Positions 8,466 through 16,207 are shown, counted from the first letter of the stretch. The stretch: 46,551 nt of DNA from Bacillota bacterium (GCA_021805735.1 JAJZEE010000021.1:1-46551), one strand, 5' to 3'. A program made the numbers and translations. Notes: a model not told the origin generated them from the letters alone.

Positions 8466-8687
8466 ACCGAGGCGTTTCAACTCGTTGGAAAATCAGATGC
8501 CAAGTGGCGGGAACGCATCGGCAATGCCGTGCCGCCGTCAGCTGCCCGAGCCATCGCGGGAGAAGCGCTGCGAGCGCTCATGGCGCAGAGTGATGGCGTG
8601 TGGCTCATGGACGCGGCGGAGATCTGGGTGGCACCGGCGGAGGAAGGAACCGACTCGGAATGGGAACTGGCGATGAGTCCGGAGTAA
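8466..8687 (+). pseudogene. C-terminal fragment of a C5 DNA methyltransferase
   Basis: The open frame from 8466 encodes TEAFQLVGKSDAKWRERIGN followed by AVPPSAARAIAGEALRALM and ends at a TAA at 8685-8687 (73 residues). RERIGNAVPP with A-x-A-I is motif X of cytosine-5 DNA methyltransferases, and TEAFQLVG matches the segment just before it. The catalytic and cofactor motifs (I, IV, VI) are absent; the frame is closed by a TAA at 8463-8465. This is the 3' end of a degraded, probably phage- or island-borne, methyltransferase gene. Confidence 0.8.
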
Positions 8688-8723
8688 AAACATGCGGCTA
8701 ACACTGCAGAAAGGAAAGAACAA

Positions 8724-8861
8724 ATGGCAGAATACGAACTGAACATGCGGTCTGGCCAGTATCACGTGATTGCAAGTGGAATCTCGACGATTGCGCACAG
8801 ACAAGATCGTGGGTATAAAATTGTGAAAAGTGCTGGACATATGGCAAAAGATGTGGCATAA
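8724..8861 (+). CDS. Small hypothetical protein, 45 residues
   Basis: An ATG at 8724 preceded by AAAGGA (spacing about 8) opens a 45-codon frame beginning MAEYELNMRSGQYHVIASG and ending at TAA 8859-8861. It lies 36 bp after the methyltransferase remnant on the same strand, so both may belong to one old mobile segment. No family is recognised. The 234 bp that follow, up to the cold-shock gene, hold its long leader and no other gene. Confidence 0.4.
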   Translation: MAEYELNMRSGQYHVIASGISTIAHRQDRGYKIVKSAGHMAKDVA

Positions 8862-9095
8862 TGACCTGGTCGAACACAGTATGTCGAACGCGTTGAACCC
8901 GCTGTACTTGGGAATGCACGATTATAGAAGTGCCTTTCCTGAATAGAGTTGGACTTTTATGCGTATAGTAGTAACTGTTCTCGCTAATCAACATGCAGCG
9001 ACTCGCGAACGGTGAGACGAAGTTGCGACATGCGACTTCTGTGGACGCATAACTGAAGGTACCGCTAAGTGAGCGGTTTAGGAGGAGCAGGAACC

Positions 9096-9296
9096 ATGCA
9101 AGAAGGCATTGTGAAGTGGTTTAACGCAGAAAAAGGCTTTGGATTCATCGAAGTACCAGGCGGGGACGATGTATTCGTACATTACAGCGCCATCCAAGGA
9201 GACGGCTACAAATCGTTGGACGAAGGCCAGCGTGTAACCTTCGAGATCGTTCGTGGCGATCGCGGTCTGCAGGCAGCCAACGTTTCGAAACTGTAA
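9096..9296 (+). CDS. csp: Cold-shock protein, CspA family
   Basis: A 66-residue single cold-shock domain. The RNA-binding motifs are intact: [14 protein letters not shown] (RNP1) and [10 protein letters not shown] (RNP2). It binds single-stranded RNA and DNA and acts as an RNA chaperone. The ATG at 9096 has AGGAGG ten bases upstream. Just before the ribosome site, ACCGCT/AGCGGT (9061-9066 and 9072-9077) can form a small hairpin in a long leader, a layout compatible with temperature-responsive translation as known for csp mRNAs; that role is inference. The gene is monocistronic and closed by a strong terminator. Confidence 0.97.
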   Translation: MQEGIVKWFNAEKGFGFIEVPGGDDVFVHYSAIQGDGYKSLDEGQRVTFEIVRGDRGLQAANVSKL

Positions 9297-9313
9297 GCGA
9301 TACTAGCGATCGG

Positions 9314-9344
9314 AGACCCTGGATCTATGATCCAGGGTCTTTTA
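9314..9344 (+). terminator. Intrinsic terminator after csp
   Basis: A perfect 12-bp stem (AGACCCTGGATC, loop TAT, complement to 9340) followed directly by TTTT. It is a textbook Rho-independent terminator 17 bp after the csp stop. Confidence 0.95.
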
Positions 9345-9397
9345 TGTAACGCGGGTTCCGAAGAACATACGTTCAATGACGCCATTTAAATAACGAG

Positions 9398-10105
9398 GTG
9401 GATGACGTGTCGGTGCAACTATCGCGCAAGACCATTCCATACACGCCTGTAGCAAAGTCTCTCGAGCAGATGACGATCATGATTGTATCCACCGCCGGCA
9501 TTCATTTGCGGTCGCAGGAACCGTATGACCGTGCGGGCGATGCCACGTATCGGATCATTCCCGGCGATGTTTCCGTGAAAGACCTGACAGTGACGCATGG
9601 CGCTCCCATTGAGCACTATAACTGGGAAGAGCCGCGGCGGGATCCGAACACGATCTTTCCGATCGATCGGCTGCGCGAACTGGCGGAGCAAGGATATATC
9701 GCGCAGGTCGCCGACAAGCATCTGTCCATGATGGGATATGCCATGCGGTTGAATGAGATTATGGCCGTCACCGCCCCCGAGCTTGCCAAAGAAGTGGATC
9801 GCTCGCGGGCTGACGCGGTGCTCCTCACGGCCGGGTGACCGCTCTGCCATCGAACCGTGGTCACGGTTCAACGCGCCATTGAAATGATTGGCATCCCTAC
9901 GACGCTGATCACCATCGATCCAGAGCAATCAGGCTTGATGCGTCCTTCCAGGGCCATTCACCCCGAAGGGTTTGCGTTTGGCCATTCGCTGGGCAAGCCG
10001 CATGACGCGGTCACCCAGACAGCGGTCCTTAAAGCAGCGCTGCAACGACTCATCACTCCTGGTGAACCAGGGCGCATCGAGACAGTCCAGTTCAGCAGTT
10101 ATTAG
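9398..10105 (+). CDS. Probable selenoprotein, GrdB-like (glycine/sarcosine/betaine reductase selenoprotein B family)
   Basis: One reading frame runs from ATG 9398 to TAG 10103-10105 with a single in-frame TGA at 9836-9838. Read as selenocysteine it gives 235 residues with the redox motif U147-P-L-C150 in DAVLLTAG-U-PLCHRTV. Before the TGA the protein has family hallmarks: GDATYRIIPGD, NTIFPIDRLRELAEQGYI and a following KHLSMMGY. After it, homology-like sequence continues without a break (IEMIGIPTTLITID, then GHSLGKPHDAVTQ). A SECIS-like hairpin sits at the proper distance. Downstream of the TGA there is no ribosome site for an independent gene. GrdB-type proteins carry Sec or Cys at such a U/C-x-x-C; this short form is not a complete glycine reductase subunit and its substrate is unknown. 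A plain nonsense mutation is the alternative. Automatic annotation would split it into 146- and 82-residue pieces. Confidence 0.82.
9852..9869 (+). promoter_or_regulatory. SECIS-like hairpin after the in-frame TGA
   Basis: GAACCGTG at 9852-9859 pairs with CACGGTTC at 9862-9869, which physically leaves a GGTC tetraloop on a 7-bp stem. The loop begins 20 nt after the TGA and opens with G. Bacterial SECIS elements lie inside the coding region just after UGA, with a small apical loop about 16-37 nt away and a G among its first two bases. The fit is good, but SelB binding cannot be judged by eye. Confidence 0.7.
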
Positions 10106-10144
10106 CCGAGAGTCTGACGGCAATTTAGTTGTGTAGAACGCATG

Positions 10145-10489
10145 CTATTTTTCTTTATCGCCATGTTCACCTGGCAGTTCAGGAGACTCCTCGTCTGCGT
10201 CAGGTTGTGTTCGATACAGGATGTTGAGATCGTTTATCCGGCTTGCGTAGTCCGAAATTTCATCCATCAATGCTACGGTTTGTTCCCATTCTTCCACTTG
10301 CTGCAATAACTGATGACGCTCGTCAATCTCGGCTTCAAACTCGGCGATTATCCCCGGTATACGCCCGCGCATGGGCTCCCACAGTTCGAGGATGCGCATT
10401 CGTTCATCGCTGCTGTAATCGTTCCATTCTTCTTTCAGGTCGGGGATGTAAATGCGCAGTCGATCGTCAAAGCGAAACCGTTCTTTCAT
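10145..10489 (-). CDS. Hypothetical coiled-coil protein
   Basis: A 114-residue, strongly acidic, helical protein. The middle (GIIAEFEAEIDERHQLLQQV onward to ISDYASRINDLN) has heptad-like spacing and probably forms a coiled coil; the C-terminus is acidic and disordered. There is no signal or membrane segment and no family I can name. The ATG at 10489 has AGAGGAGG nine bases upstream, a very good site, and is preferred to a TTG two codons earlier. It diverges from the small transporter gene. Confidence 0.75.
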   Translation of the reverse strand: MKERFRFDDRLRIYIPDLKEEWNDYSSDERMRILELWEPMRGRIPGIIAEFEAEIDERHQLLQQVEEWEQTVALMDEISDYASRINDLNILYRTQPDADEESPELPGEHGDKEK

Positions 10490-10589
10490 TCGCAATTGCC
10501 TCCTCTATGGAAAACAGCTTCATATCTGCATTCGGCTGGCTCGATCGTGTACAATAGGTTCGAAGAATCTGCGGCAGGGAGAGAAGTGG

Positions 10590-10940
10590 ATGCTGGTTTA
10601 TGTTTTGGTGCTGGTCAACGTAGTGCTTTTGGTGATCGGCCAATTGTTGTTTAAACTCGGGTTGGATCGCATTGGCGCCTTGACGCTGCATAATCTGTTT
10701 GTGGTCTTTTTGTCTCCTCTGATCTGGGCCGGTTTGGTGCTGTATGTGGTTGCAACACTGATATGGTTCTTTGTTCTGTCGCGCGCGCAGTTGAATGTGG
10801 TGTATCCGCTGCAGAGCATCTCTTATATTTTAGCGCTGGTTCTGTCAATCGTCATCTTGCATGAACAGGCGACACCGCTTCGTTGGGTGGGGACTGTCGT
10901 GATCCTGGTCGGCGTCGTCCTTGTACAGGTGCGTACCTGA
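10590..10940 (+). CDS. Small EamA/DMT-type transporter (ArnE/SMR-like)
   Basis: A 116-residue protein with four hydrophobic helices, the first being VYVLVLVNVVLLVIGQLLFK, and a late YPLQSISYILALVLSIVILHE motif typical of half-size EamA/SMR transporters. Such proteins act as dimers and export small drugs or flip lipid-linked sugars (ArnE/ArnF). The convergent neighbours encode a predicted polytopic glycosyltransferase-like protein, so a lipid-linked sugar flippase role is plausible but inferred. ATG 10590 has GGGAG nine bases upstream. The last 89 bp overlap the tail of the convergent gene. Confidence 0.85.
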   Translation: MLVYVLVLVNVVLLVIGQLLFKLGLDRIGALTLHNLFVVFLSPLIWAGLVLYVVATLIWFFVLSRAQLNVVYPLQSISYILALVLSIVILHEQATPLRWVGTVVILVGVVLVQVRT

Positions 10941-12345
10941 CCGATTGTCTGACGCCTCCGGATGTGCCTGAGAGCAGCAGGACAAAGGCCACGGCGATGA
11001 GCGGATCGACACGCATCAGATAGCGGTCAAGGCTGGATGCGTGCAGAGCCTCAAATGCCGAGAAGACGGTCATATAGGCGACGAACAGGTAGACGATCTG
11101 CGCGCAGACGAGCGCGCACAGGAAATACAGTTCGCGCCTTTTCGTCAATAACGTTGCGATCACTAGAACGATGAAAAATACGCCAATGGGATACGTATGC
11201 AGGTTGGAAATCGTAGTCCACATGGAATTCCACACCATGGTTACAAATGGCGGCTGCAGTCGGTGACTGATGGTGCTCCACGACAGGCGGGTGATCCATC
11301 CTGCCCGAGCGTGGTAGTGGTCCTTGAAGTAGGCCCAGAGGAGAGCGGGCAAGGCAGCCGCGCCTAAAGCAACCATCCAGGACATCCAGAGTCCTTTGCG
11401 AGAAGTTCCGATCCCTGCAAACCATAACAGGATCAGCGTAAAAATGGCCACGTAGGCGCCGTCCACTCGCAGGAAAGTCGAGAGGCCGAGAAACAGTCCG
11501 CACAAAGCGAGGTCGCTCCGGTTCTGTGTGCGCAACCATGCCGCGCCGTACAGAACTCCTATTACGTAGGTGTCCATGAAGGCCATCTCGCCAAAGGCAA
11601 GCCAGTTATACAGCAGGAGGGTTTCTGTGCCCCATACGGTTAACGCGATGGCCAGCAGCGCGAGAAACCGGCCGATGCGCAGGCGAATCAGCAGGCTGTA
11701 AATGGTAACCAGCGTTGCGGTCGTGAGGAGAGGAGAGATCCATTTGGCCTGCGCGATGGAGATCACCCCTATCAAATGGTAGCACCAGGCCACCAGATAT
11801 GGGAAACCAAGGGGATAACTCGCATACGCGTTGTGGAGCAGCACTGTGCTTCTGCCATCCGACAGGGTGATGAGTTTCGCCGCATACAGCCAATAAGAAT
11901 ACTCATCCCAACCAAACAGAGGTTTGGCGGCGCCCGCAGCCGTCTGATACAGAAAGATCGCGATCGCGACCGCCAGTATGACCGTGGCCACACGCGCCGG
12001 AACGGATTGCTGCCCGTGCTTGATCCCGTTCTTGCGCTCGCGTTGCGCAGGTTTTTTAGTCCGCCTCTGCCCACGCCTGCGCCACGCAGGACCTGCTTCG
12101 ACAGCGACTCCGATCGCCAGAGCCAGCAACAGGACCCCAAAAAACGCCAGACCTCCGCCGTTCGTCGCGAGTACTGGGATGCCCCAAAAGGTGTTGACGA
12201 CAAACAGCAACAGCGGCAACGCAGTGGATCCAGCGACAAATCCGGCTGCGATCCGCTCCGGAAGAGCCAGTCCGAATGGCCGCAACAGTAAAAATCCCGA
12301 TGCGGTGAGGGTGACGACAAATAGCGTCCAGCCAATCCCGATCAT
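10852..12345 (-). CDS. Polytopic membrane protein, GT39/ArnT-like glycosyltransferase
   Basis: A 497-residue protein with roughly a dozen hydrophobic helices. After two to three N-terminal helices comes a basic, Arg/Lys-rich cytoplasmic stretch, then FGWDEYSYWLYAAKLITL. An acidic Asp-Glu pair in the first extracellular loop after a helix is the hallmark of GT-C enzymes such as ArnT and PMT, which use polyprenyl-phosphate sugars. ATG 12345 overlaps the upstream stop as ATGA, so the two genes are coupled. The last 38 or so residues (from GTSGGVRQSVRYAPVQ) are antisense to the convergent transporter gene and look unlike a normal ending, perhaps read-through past a lost stop. The acceptor is unknown. 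Confidence 0.8.
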   Translation of the reverse strand: MIGIGWTLFVVTLTASGFLLLRPFGLALPERIAAGFVAGSTALPLLLFVVNTFWGIPVLATNGGGLAFFGVLLLALAIGVAVEAGPAWRRRGQRRTKKPAQRERKNGIKHGQQSVPARVATVILAVAIAIFLYQTAAGAAKPLFGWDEYSYWLYAAKLITLSDGRSTVLLHNAYASYPLGFPYLVAWCYHLIGVISIAQAKWISPLLTTATLVTIYSLLIRLRIGRFLALLAIALTVWGTETLLLYNWLAFGEMAFMDTYVIGVLYGAAWLRTQNRSDLALCGLFLGLSTFLRVDGAYVAIFTLILLWFAGIGTSRKGLWMSWMVALGAAALPALLWAYFKDHYHARAGWITRLSWSTISHRLQPPFVTMVWNSMWTTISNLHTYPIGVFFIVLVIATLLTKRRELYFLCALVCAQIVYLFVAYMTVFSAFEALHASSLDRYLMRVDPLIAVAFVLLLSGTSGGVRQSVRYAPVQGRRRPGSRQSPPNEAVSPVHAR

Positions 12346-12872
12346 GGAACCCTCACCACCAGGGACAACGCGGACGCCAGTGTTGCTCCGGTCAGGAGTT
12401 TGCGGCGATGGACGCGGTACAGGTAGAGACCGACGGCGGATGCGTGCAGCAATCGGAGAATCGCCGGGTGATCGATGGCAATCACATAACTGACGCGACG
12501 ATTCAGCATGATGCTCCGCAGCGAGGCAGCCTGTGTGAAGCGCGGAATATTCCACACATAGCCGCCCTGATTCGGGTCGCGCCATGACCAATAGTCCACG
12601 AACGACAGAGGATACAGCAAATAGCGAACGCGGTAGAAGTTATCGCCGCCGTCGATGCCATTCAGATACAACACGGTGAGTCTGGACGTAAGCGGCATAT
12701 GAGCGCGGACGAGGTTTGCGACTTGTCGCGCCTGTTTGTCTGGACGGGCGCTCTGCGCCAGGGAGCGCGCGATGGTCTGAGGCACCGTAGTAAACGATTG
12801 CCACGCCGCCGTTACGATCCACAGGCAGGTCAGCAGGATCGTAACCTTTCTGATGACTGGCCGCGTTTTCAT
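12342..12872 (-). CDS. Hypothetical membrane-anchored protein, partner of the GT39-like protein
   Basis: A 176-residue protein with one N-terminal helix (VTILLTCLWIVTAAWQSF) that acts as a signal anchor, followed by an outward soluble domain containing RLTVLYLNGIDGGDNFYRVR and VSYVIAIDHPAILRLL. A similar soluble domain is often the C-terminal part of GT-C membrane glycosyltransferases. Together with the ATGA overlap, this suggests a two-polypeptide version of one enzyme. That reading is inference. No catalytic motif is visible. Confidence 0.7.
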   Translation of the reverse strand: MKTRPVIRKVTILLTCLWIVTAAWQSFTTVPQTIARSLAQSARPDKQARQVANLVRAHMPLTSRLTVLYLNGIDGGDNFYRVRYLLYPLSFVDYWSWRDPNQGGYVWNIPRFTQAASLRSIMLNRRVSYVIAIDHPAILRLLHASAVGLYLYRVHRRKLLTGATLASALSLVVRVP

Positions 12873-13070
12873 GCGTTGTTCCCCCCTGACTGAGCCCGTT
12901 TTATTGTACTGTTTACGCTGCGTATTGGCAAAGCTTTCGGAGCCGGGGGGGTGCAGAGCCAGGTCTGATTCTCTCTTGTATAGAAAAATTCCCCACTGCG
13001 CATCCTACGCAGGTGAGTGACGCGAGTCAGGATCATGCACGCGTCCGATAACTCAGAAAGGGGATTGTTC

Positions 13071-13277
13071 ATGCAACCGCTCACGTCAAAGGAACTGAAT
13101 TATGCGAACGACATGCTGGGTGGGGAAGACCTGCTCATCAAAATGTGCGCCACGGCGCAGACGAGCGTCTCGCAACCGGAAGTGCAGCAGTTTCTTCATC
13201 ACGTGATTGGCGAGCATCAGCGCCGTCATGACGAACTGGTTCACACTCTCGAACAACACGAATCCATCGCGCACTGA
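13071..13277 (+). CDS. CotF-like spore coat protein, small
   Basis: A 68-residue helical protein starting MQPLTSKELNYANDMLGGED, then FLHHVIGEHQRRHDELVHTL. The opening L-T-x-K-E-L-x-Y and the helical hairpin ending in repeated His/Glu fit the CotF/YraG-like coat family of Bacilli, expressed in the mother cell and placed in the spore coat. ATG 13071 has AAAGGGGA seven bases upstream. It is followed 41 bp later by a second coat-type gene, and both share a terminator. Confidence 0.8.
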   Translation: MQPLTSKELNYANDMLGGEDLLIKMCATAQTSVSQPEVQQFLHHVIGEHQRRHDELVHTLEQHESIAH

Positions 13278-13318
13278 ACGGTTGACAAAGTGGAGTGGTG
13301 AAAGGAAGGACACAGACC

Positions 13319-13909
13319 ATGCAGACACAGCAACAGACAACGCAGTTGCAGGAAAAGGACTTGATGCACCAAATCCTCATCATGTTAAAACATCAGTCGC
13401 GCGAATACACCACTGCGGTAACAGAGGCTAATTGTGCGCAGGTTCGTCAAACAATGCAACGCATGCTCAATGAGACACTGGCGGAACAGGCCGATTGCTA
13501 CCAGATCATGGCCCGACAGGGTTGGTATCCGTCTCCGACCGCCGTTAGCCACCAGGAACTGCACAAATCGATTCAGTCACATCGCCAGAATGTCCAAATG
13601 ACGATGCACACTGTGCAGGCTGCGGGCCTCCGGGGCGCCATGCAGCGCACGGGCATCGCAGGTCAGCAAAACGGCGCTGCCCAGCAGTGGCAGCCGGGCG
13701 CGGTTGGGCAGCAGTGGCAGCAACCACAACCATGGCAAGTGTCACAGAACAGGCCGGCGGATCAAAATCCGATCACATGGCAGAGTCCGCAGGCATACCA
13801 GAGCGCGGCTCAGGGTGGTTTCCAGGGAACTGATCAACAAAATCAAAGGCATCCGCAACAACAGGCGGGCCATTTTCAACCCTGGCAAACCGAGAATCGC
13901 TATCAGTAA
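13319..13909 (+). CDS. CotF-family spore coat protein with Gln-rich tail
   Basis: A 196-residue protein. Residues from about 15 to 90 are the helical CotF-like domain (DLMHQILIMLKHQSREYTTA, then ADCYQIMARQGWYPSP with the family's Y-x-x-M-x-x-x-G-W-Y-x-P signature). The rest is a low-complexity tail rich in Gln, Pro, Trp and Gly with repeated QQWQPG/QPWQ units. Gln-rich tails are common in cross-linked coat proteins. ATG 13319 with AAGGAAGG nine bases upstream is preferred over GTG 13295. It forms an operon with the preceding gene. Confidence 0.88.
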   Translation: MQTQQQTTQLQEKDLMHQILIMLKHQSREYTTAVTEANCAQVRQTMQRMLNETLAEQADCYQIMARQGWYPSPTAVSHQELHKSIQSHRQNVQMTMHTVQAAGLRGAMQRTGIAGQQNGAAQQWQPGAVGQQWQQPQPWQVSQNRPADQNPITWQSPQAYQSAAQGGFQGTDQQNQRHPQQQAGHFQPWQTENRYQ

Positions 13910-13988
13910 CTGACGACGGCGGACGTTGCTATTTGACGTCCTGCTCGCTGTCGCGGAGATATGTTCTCCGTAATAGGCCAGACCGAAT

Positions 13989-14022
13989 GCCGCACTGGGG
14001 CGCAAAGACCAGTGCGGCTTTT
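13989..14022 (+). terminator. Intrinsic terminator of the coat operon
   Basis: GCCGCACTGG at 13989-13998 pairs with CCAGTGCGGC at 14009-14018, followed directly by TTTT. It lies 80 bp past the second coat gene and also faces the convergent haemoglobin gene. Confidence 0.9.
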
Positions 14023-14118
14023 GCGCTGTTTGTCACGATTGGCAATGGCAGGCGCTGCGCGTCTGCGCTTCGAATAGTTATGGCGCAGGCTTGGACCCAG
14101 GCTTGCGGCGACCTTGGG

Positions 14119-14499
14119 TCAGTCGGCGCCGTCCGCGCTGTTGACCATGTGGCGCGCCGTGGTGGTCAGGCGCTCGAAAATGAAGTCGCGGACATCGCCC
14201 GTGAGGCCGATCTCGTCCATGGCCGCCTCCATACAGCCCAGCCACGCCTCTGCGGCAGCGGGTGTGATCCGGTGCGGCGCGTGTCGCGCGCGCAGCATCG
14301 GGTGTCCATATTGTTCGGAATAAACGGGTGGACCGCCCAGGAACTGCGTGAGAAAGAGGTGCTGCTTGTCTCGCACCGGCGTGATGTCGGCGGGAAACAG
14401 GGGGGCGAGATCGGGGTGCGCCTGTACTCGGGGGTAAAAGGCGTCAACCAGTTTCGCGACCGTTTCCGCGCCGCCGATGGCTTCGTAGGCTGTGATCAT
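14119..14499 (-). CDS. Truncated haemoglobin, group II (trHbO/YjbI-like)
   Basis: A 126-residue globin of the short 2/2 fold. Group II features include AYEAIGGAETVAKLVDAFY at the start, FLTQFLGGPPVYSEQYGHPM (the F-L-G-G-P-x-x-Y-x-x-x-x-G-H-P-x-L-R block) and HAPHRITPAAAEAWLGCMEA, which contains the proximal His region and the group II Trp. It binds haem and oxygen or NO; in Bacillus YjbI has been linked to redox protection. Its ATG overlaps the thioesterase stop as ATGA, so the two are one transcriptional unit. Confidence 0.95.
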   Translation of the reverse strand: MITAYEAIGGAETVAKLVDAFYPRVQAHPDLAPLFPADITPVRDKQHLFLTQFLGGPPVYSEQYGHPMLRARHAPHRITPAAAEAWLGCMEAAMDEIGLTGDVRDFIFERLTTTARHMVNSADGAD

Positions 14500-14906
14500 G
14501 ATTCAAAGAGGCGGCGCAGCGCCGCAGGCGCCGGAACGCTCGCGCGAGTCACGGCGTCCACCGTGACCAGGGTGACAGAGGCGTCGGCAATCAGAACGTC
14601 GTCGCGTTCACGGATCACAGTCTGTTCCATCGTAAAGCTGCTGCGCCCCATGCGTCCGGGTCTCGTGATCACGGTCAACTCATCGTTTTGTTTCGCCTCC
14701 CGGCGATAGTTGATATTGATGTTGACGCTCACAGTGATCACGCCCTGCGCCAGCAATGTCTCATACGACAGCCCGGCCTGTTCGTAGAACGCCTCTCGTC
14801 CCCATTCAATGTATTCCAGGTATTTGGCGTTATTGACGTGCCCGTTCACATCGATCGCTGTGGACCGGACGATCAGGGAGATTCGCGACTCGCGGTCGTG
14901 GTTCAT
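14496..14906 (-). CDS. Acyl-CoA thioesterase, 4HBT family
   Basis: A 136-residue hotdog-fold protein. DVNGHVNNAKYLEYIEWGRE carries the family Asp and the H-V-N-N-x-x-Y motif of the 4-hydroxybenzoyl-CoA/FadM-YbgC-type thioesterases; NININYRREAKQNDELTVIT is the typical second strand set. It probably hydrolyses medium or aromatic acyl-CoA esters. ATG 14906 has GGAGTGA seven bases upstream. It is coupled to the downstream truncated haemoglobin. Confidence 0.92.
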   Translation of the reverse strand: MNHDRESRISLIVRSTAIDVNGHVNNAKYLEYIEWGREAFYEQAGLSYETLLAQGVITVSVNININYRREAKQNDELTVITRPGRMGRSSFTMEQTVIRERDDVLIADASVTLVTVDAVTRASVPAPAALRRLFES

Positions 14907-14974
14907 CCTGGTTTCACTCCATTTCGCACCACGCGCCTGTCAGGCGAAGGGACATATGATAAACCAAATTTAGG

Positions 14975-15043
14975 CAGGCGCACTGGAGTATATCTAGTGT
15001 TTGATTAAAGCCTCAAACACTAGATATGGGATCATAGCGCCTG
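14975..15043. repeat. Large interrupted palindrome
   Basis: A perfect 15-bp inverted repeat, ATATCTAGTGTTTGA (14990-15004) and its complement (15013-15027), is framed by a second pair, CAGGCGC (14975-14981) and GCGCCTG (15037-15043). It lies between the aldo/keto reductase stop and the thioesterase start. A terminator for the reductase gene is possible, but there is no T-tract in that direction. An operator or old element end is the alternative. Confidence 0.7.
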
Positions 15044-15057
15044 TTGTACGGACTTTA

Positions 15058-16011
15058 TCACATGTCCCCGAGGATCGCTGTGATCTCATCCAATTCTCCG
15101 GGCGTCAATACGACGCCAGACGCTTTGACGTTCTCCTCGATCTGTTCCGGGCGGCTTGCCCCGATGATGGCTGACGACACATTCGATTGGCGGAGAATCC
15201 ACGCCAGCGCCAGTTGGGCTAGAGAAATGTCGCGACGGTTGGCTATCGTGCGCAGTTTTTCAACACGCGCAAAATTTTCCTCGGTCATTAGCCTGCCGAT
15301 AATCTTTGCTGTCCGGTCGCTGGCAGCGCGGGTGCCTGCGGGCGCTGCCTCGCCCTGTGTGTATTTCCCGGTCAACATGCCTTGTCCGAGAGGAGACCAG
15401 ACGATCTGTCCGACGCCTTCGCGCTCGCAAAGGGGGATGATGTCCGGTTCGATGTATCGTTCCAGCATGCTGTACTGGGGTTGGTTGGAAACGATGCGAT
15501 CCACCCCCATGCGGTCTGCCGCATGCAACGCGTTGGTAATCTGCACCGCCGACCATTCGCTGACACCCGCATAGAGCACTTTGCCCTGACGGATCAGGTC
15601 GTCGATGGCGCGCAGCGTTTCGTCCAACGGTGTTTCCGGGTCGTAACGGTGGCACTGCCATAGATCCACATAGTCTACGCCAAGTCGTTTCAAACTTGCA
15701 TTGCACTGCTCGATGATGTGTTTGCGGGATAGTCCACGATCGTTGGGGCCGTCTCCCATGGGCCAGAAGGCCTTGGTAGCCAGCACATACGAATCGCGAG
15801 GGAACTCTTTGATGGCCTGACCCAACACTGTTTCAGCAGCGCCGCGGTCGTATACGTTCGCGGTGTCAAAAAAGTTGACGCCCAGCTCATAGGCGCGATG
15901 CACACAGGCAATGGCCGTATCCCGTCCCACAGATCCTCCGTATGTAAGCCAGGATCCCAAACTAATCTCGCTGACTTTGACGCCAGCGCGCCCTAAACGA
16001 CGGTAGTTCAT
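15058..16011 (-). CDS. Aldo/keto reductase, AKR14/Kv-beta-like
   Basis: A 317-residue NADPH-dependent reductase of the YghZ/Kv-beta branch. The catalytic tetrad is visible: Asp and Tyr in FFDTANVYDRG, Lys in LATKAFWPMG, His in LWQCHRYDPETP. The cofactor-binding end is SNVSSAIIGASRPEQIEENV. The start MNYRRLGRAGVKVSEISLG matches the family exactly; ATG 16011 has GGGAGG eleven bases upstream. It likely reduces aldehydes such as methylglyoxal or glyceraldehyde-type carbonyls. It has its own sigma-A promoter. Confidence 0.95.
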   Translation of the reverse strand: MNYRRLGRAGVKVSEISLGSWLTYGGSVGRDTAIACVHRAYELGVNFFDTANVYDRGAAETVLGQAIKEFPRDSYVLATKAFWPMGDGPNDRGLSRKHIIEQCNASLKRLGVDYVDLWQCHRYDPETPLDETLRAIDDLIRQGKVLYAGVSEWSAVQITNALHAADRMGVDRIVSNQPQYSMLERYIEPDIIPLCEREGVGQIVWSPLGQGMLTGKYTQGEAAPAGTRAASDRTAKIIGRLMTEENFARVEKLRTIANRRDISLAQLALAWILRQSNVSSAIIGASRPEQIEENVKASGVVLTPGELDEITAILGDM

Positions 16012-16053
16012 CCGTCCATCGACCTCCCTGCAAAATATAAAGAATCTCACTTT

Positions 16054-16082
16054 ATTATAGCGGTTTTCTGCGATGCGGTCAA
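16054..16082 (-). promoter_or_regulatory. Sigma-A promoter of the aldo/keto reductase gene
   Basis: On the minus strand TTGACC (16082-16077), a 17-bp spacer and a perfect TATAAT (16059-16054), 43 bp before the start codon. The match to the housekeeping consensus is close. Confidence 0.8.
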
Positions 16083-16207
16083 AATGAGCAGGGTTGTGAG
16101 CAGGCATGGGACGTACCGGTTGCTCTGTGTTGCTGGATGCGCATGAATGGCGCCTATCAGCGTATGCGTCAGCATCGCTATGCAGGTCACTATGGTCGCA
16201 GTCCGCG

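Noticed and set aside
8390-8676. Protein-coding ORFs in the other two plus-strand frames of 8390-8676
   Set aside because: The methyltransferase motif X frame explains this segment; the other frames have no ribosome site or motif.
9857-10105. Separate 82-residue gene starting at GTG 9857
   Set aside because: No ribosome site; it is in frame with the upstream gene and continues its domain across the TGA, so it is the second half of the selenoprotein gene.
10599-10848. Minus-strand ORFs inside the small transporter gene
   Set aside because: Shadows of the transporter frame without ribosome sites.
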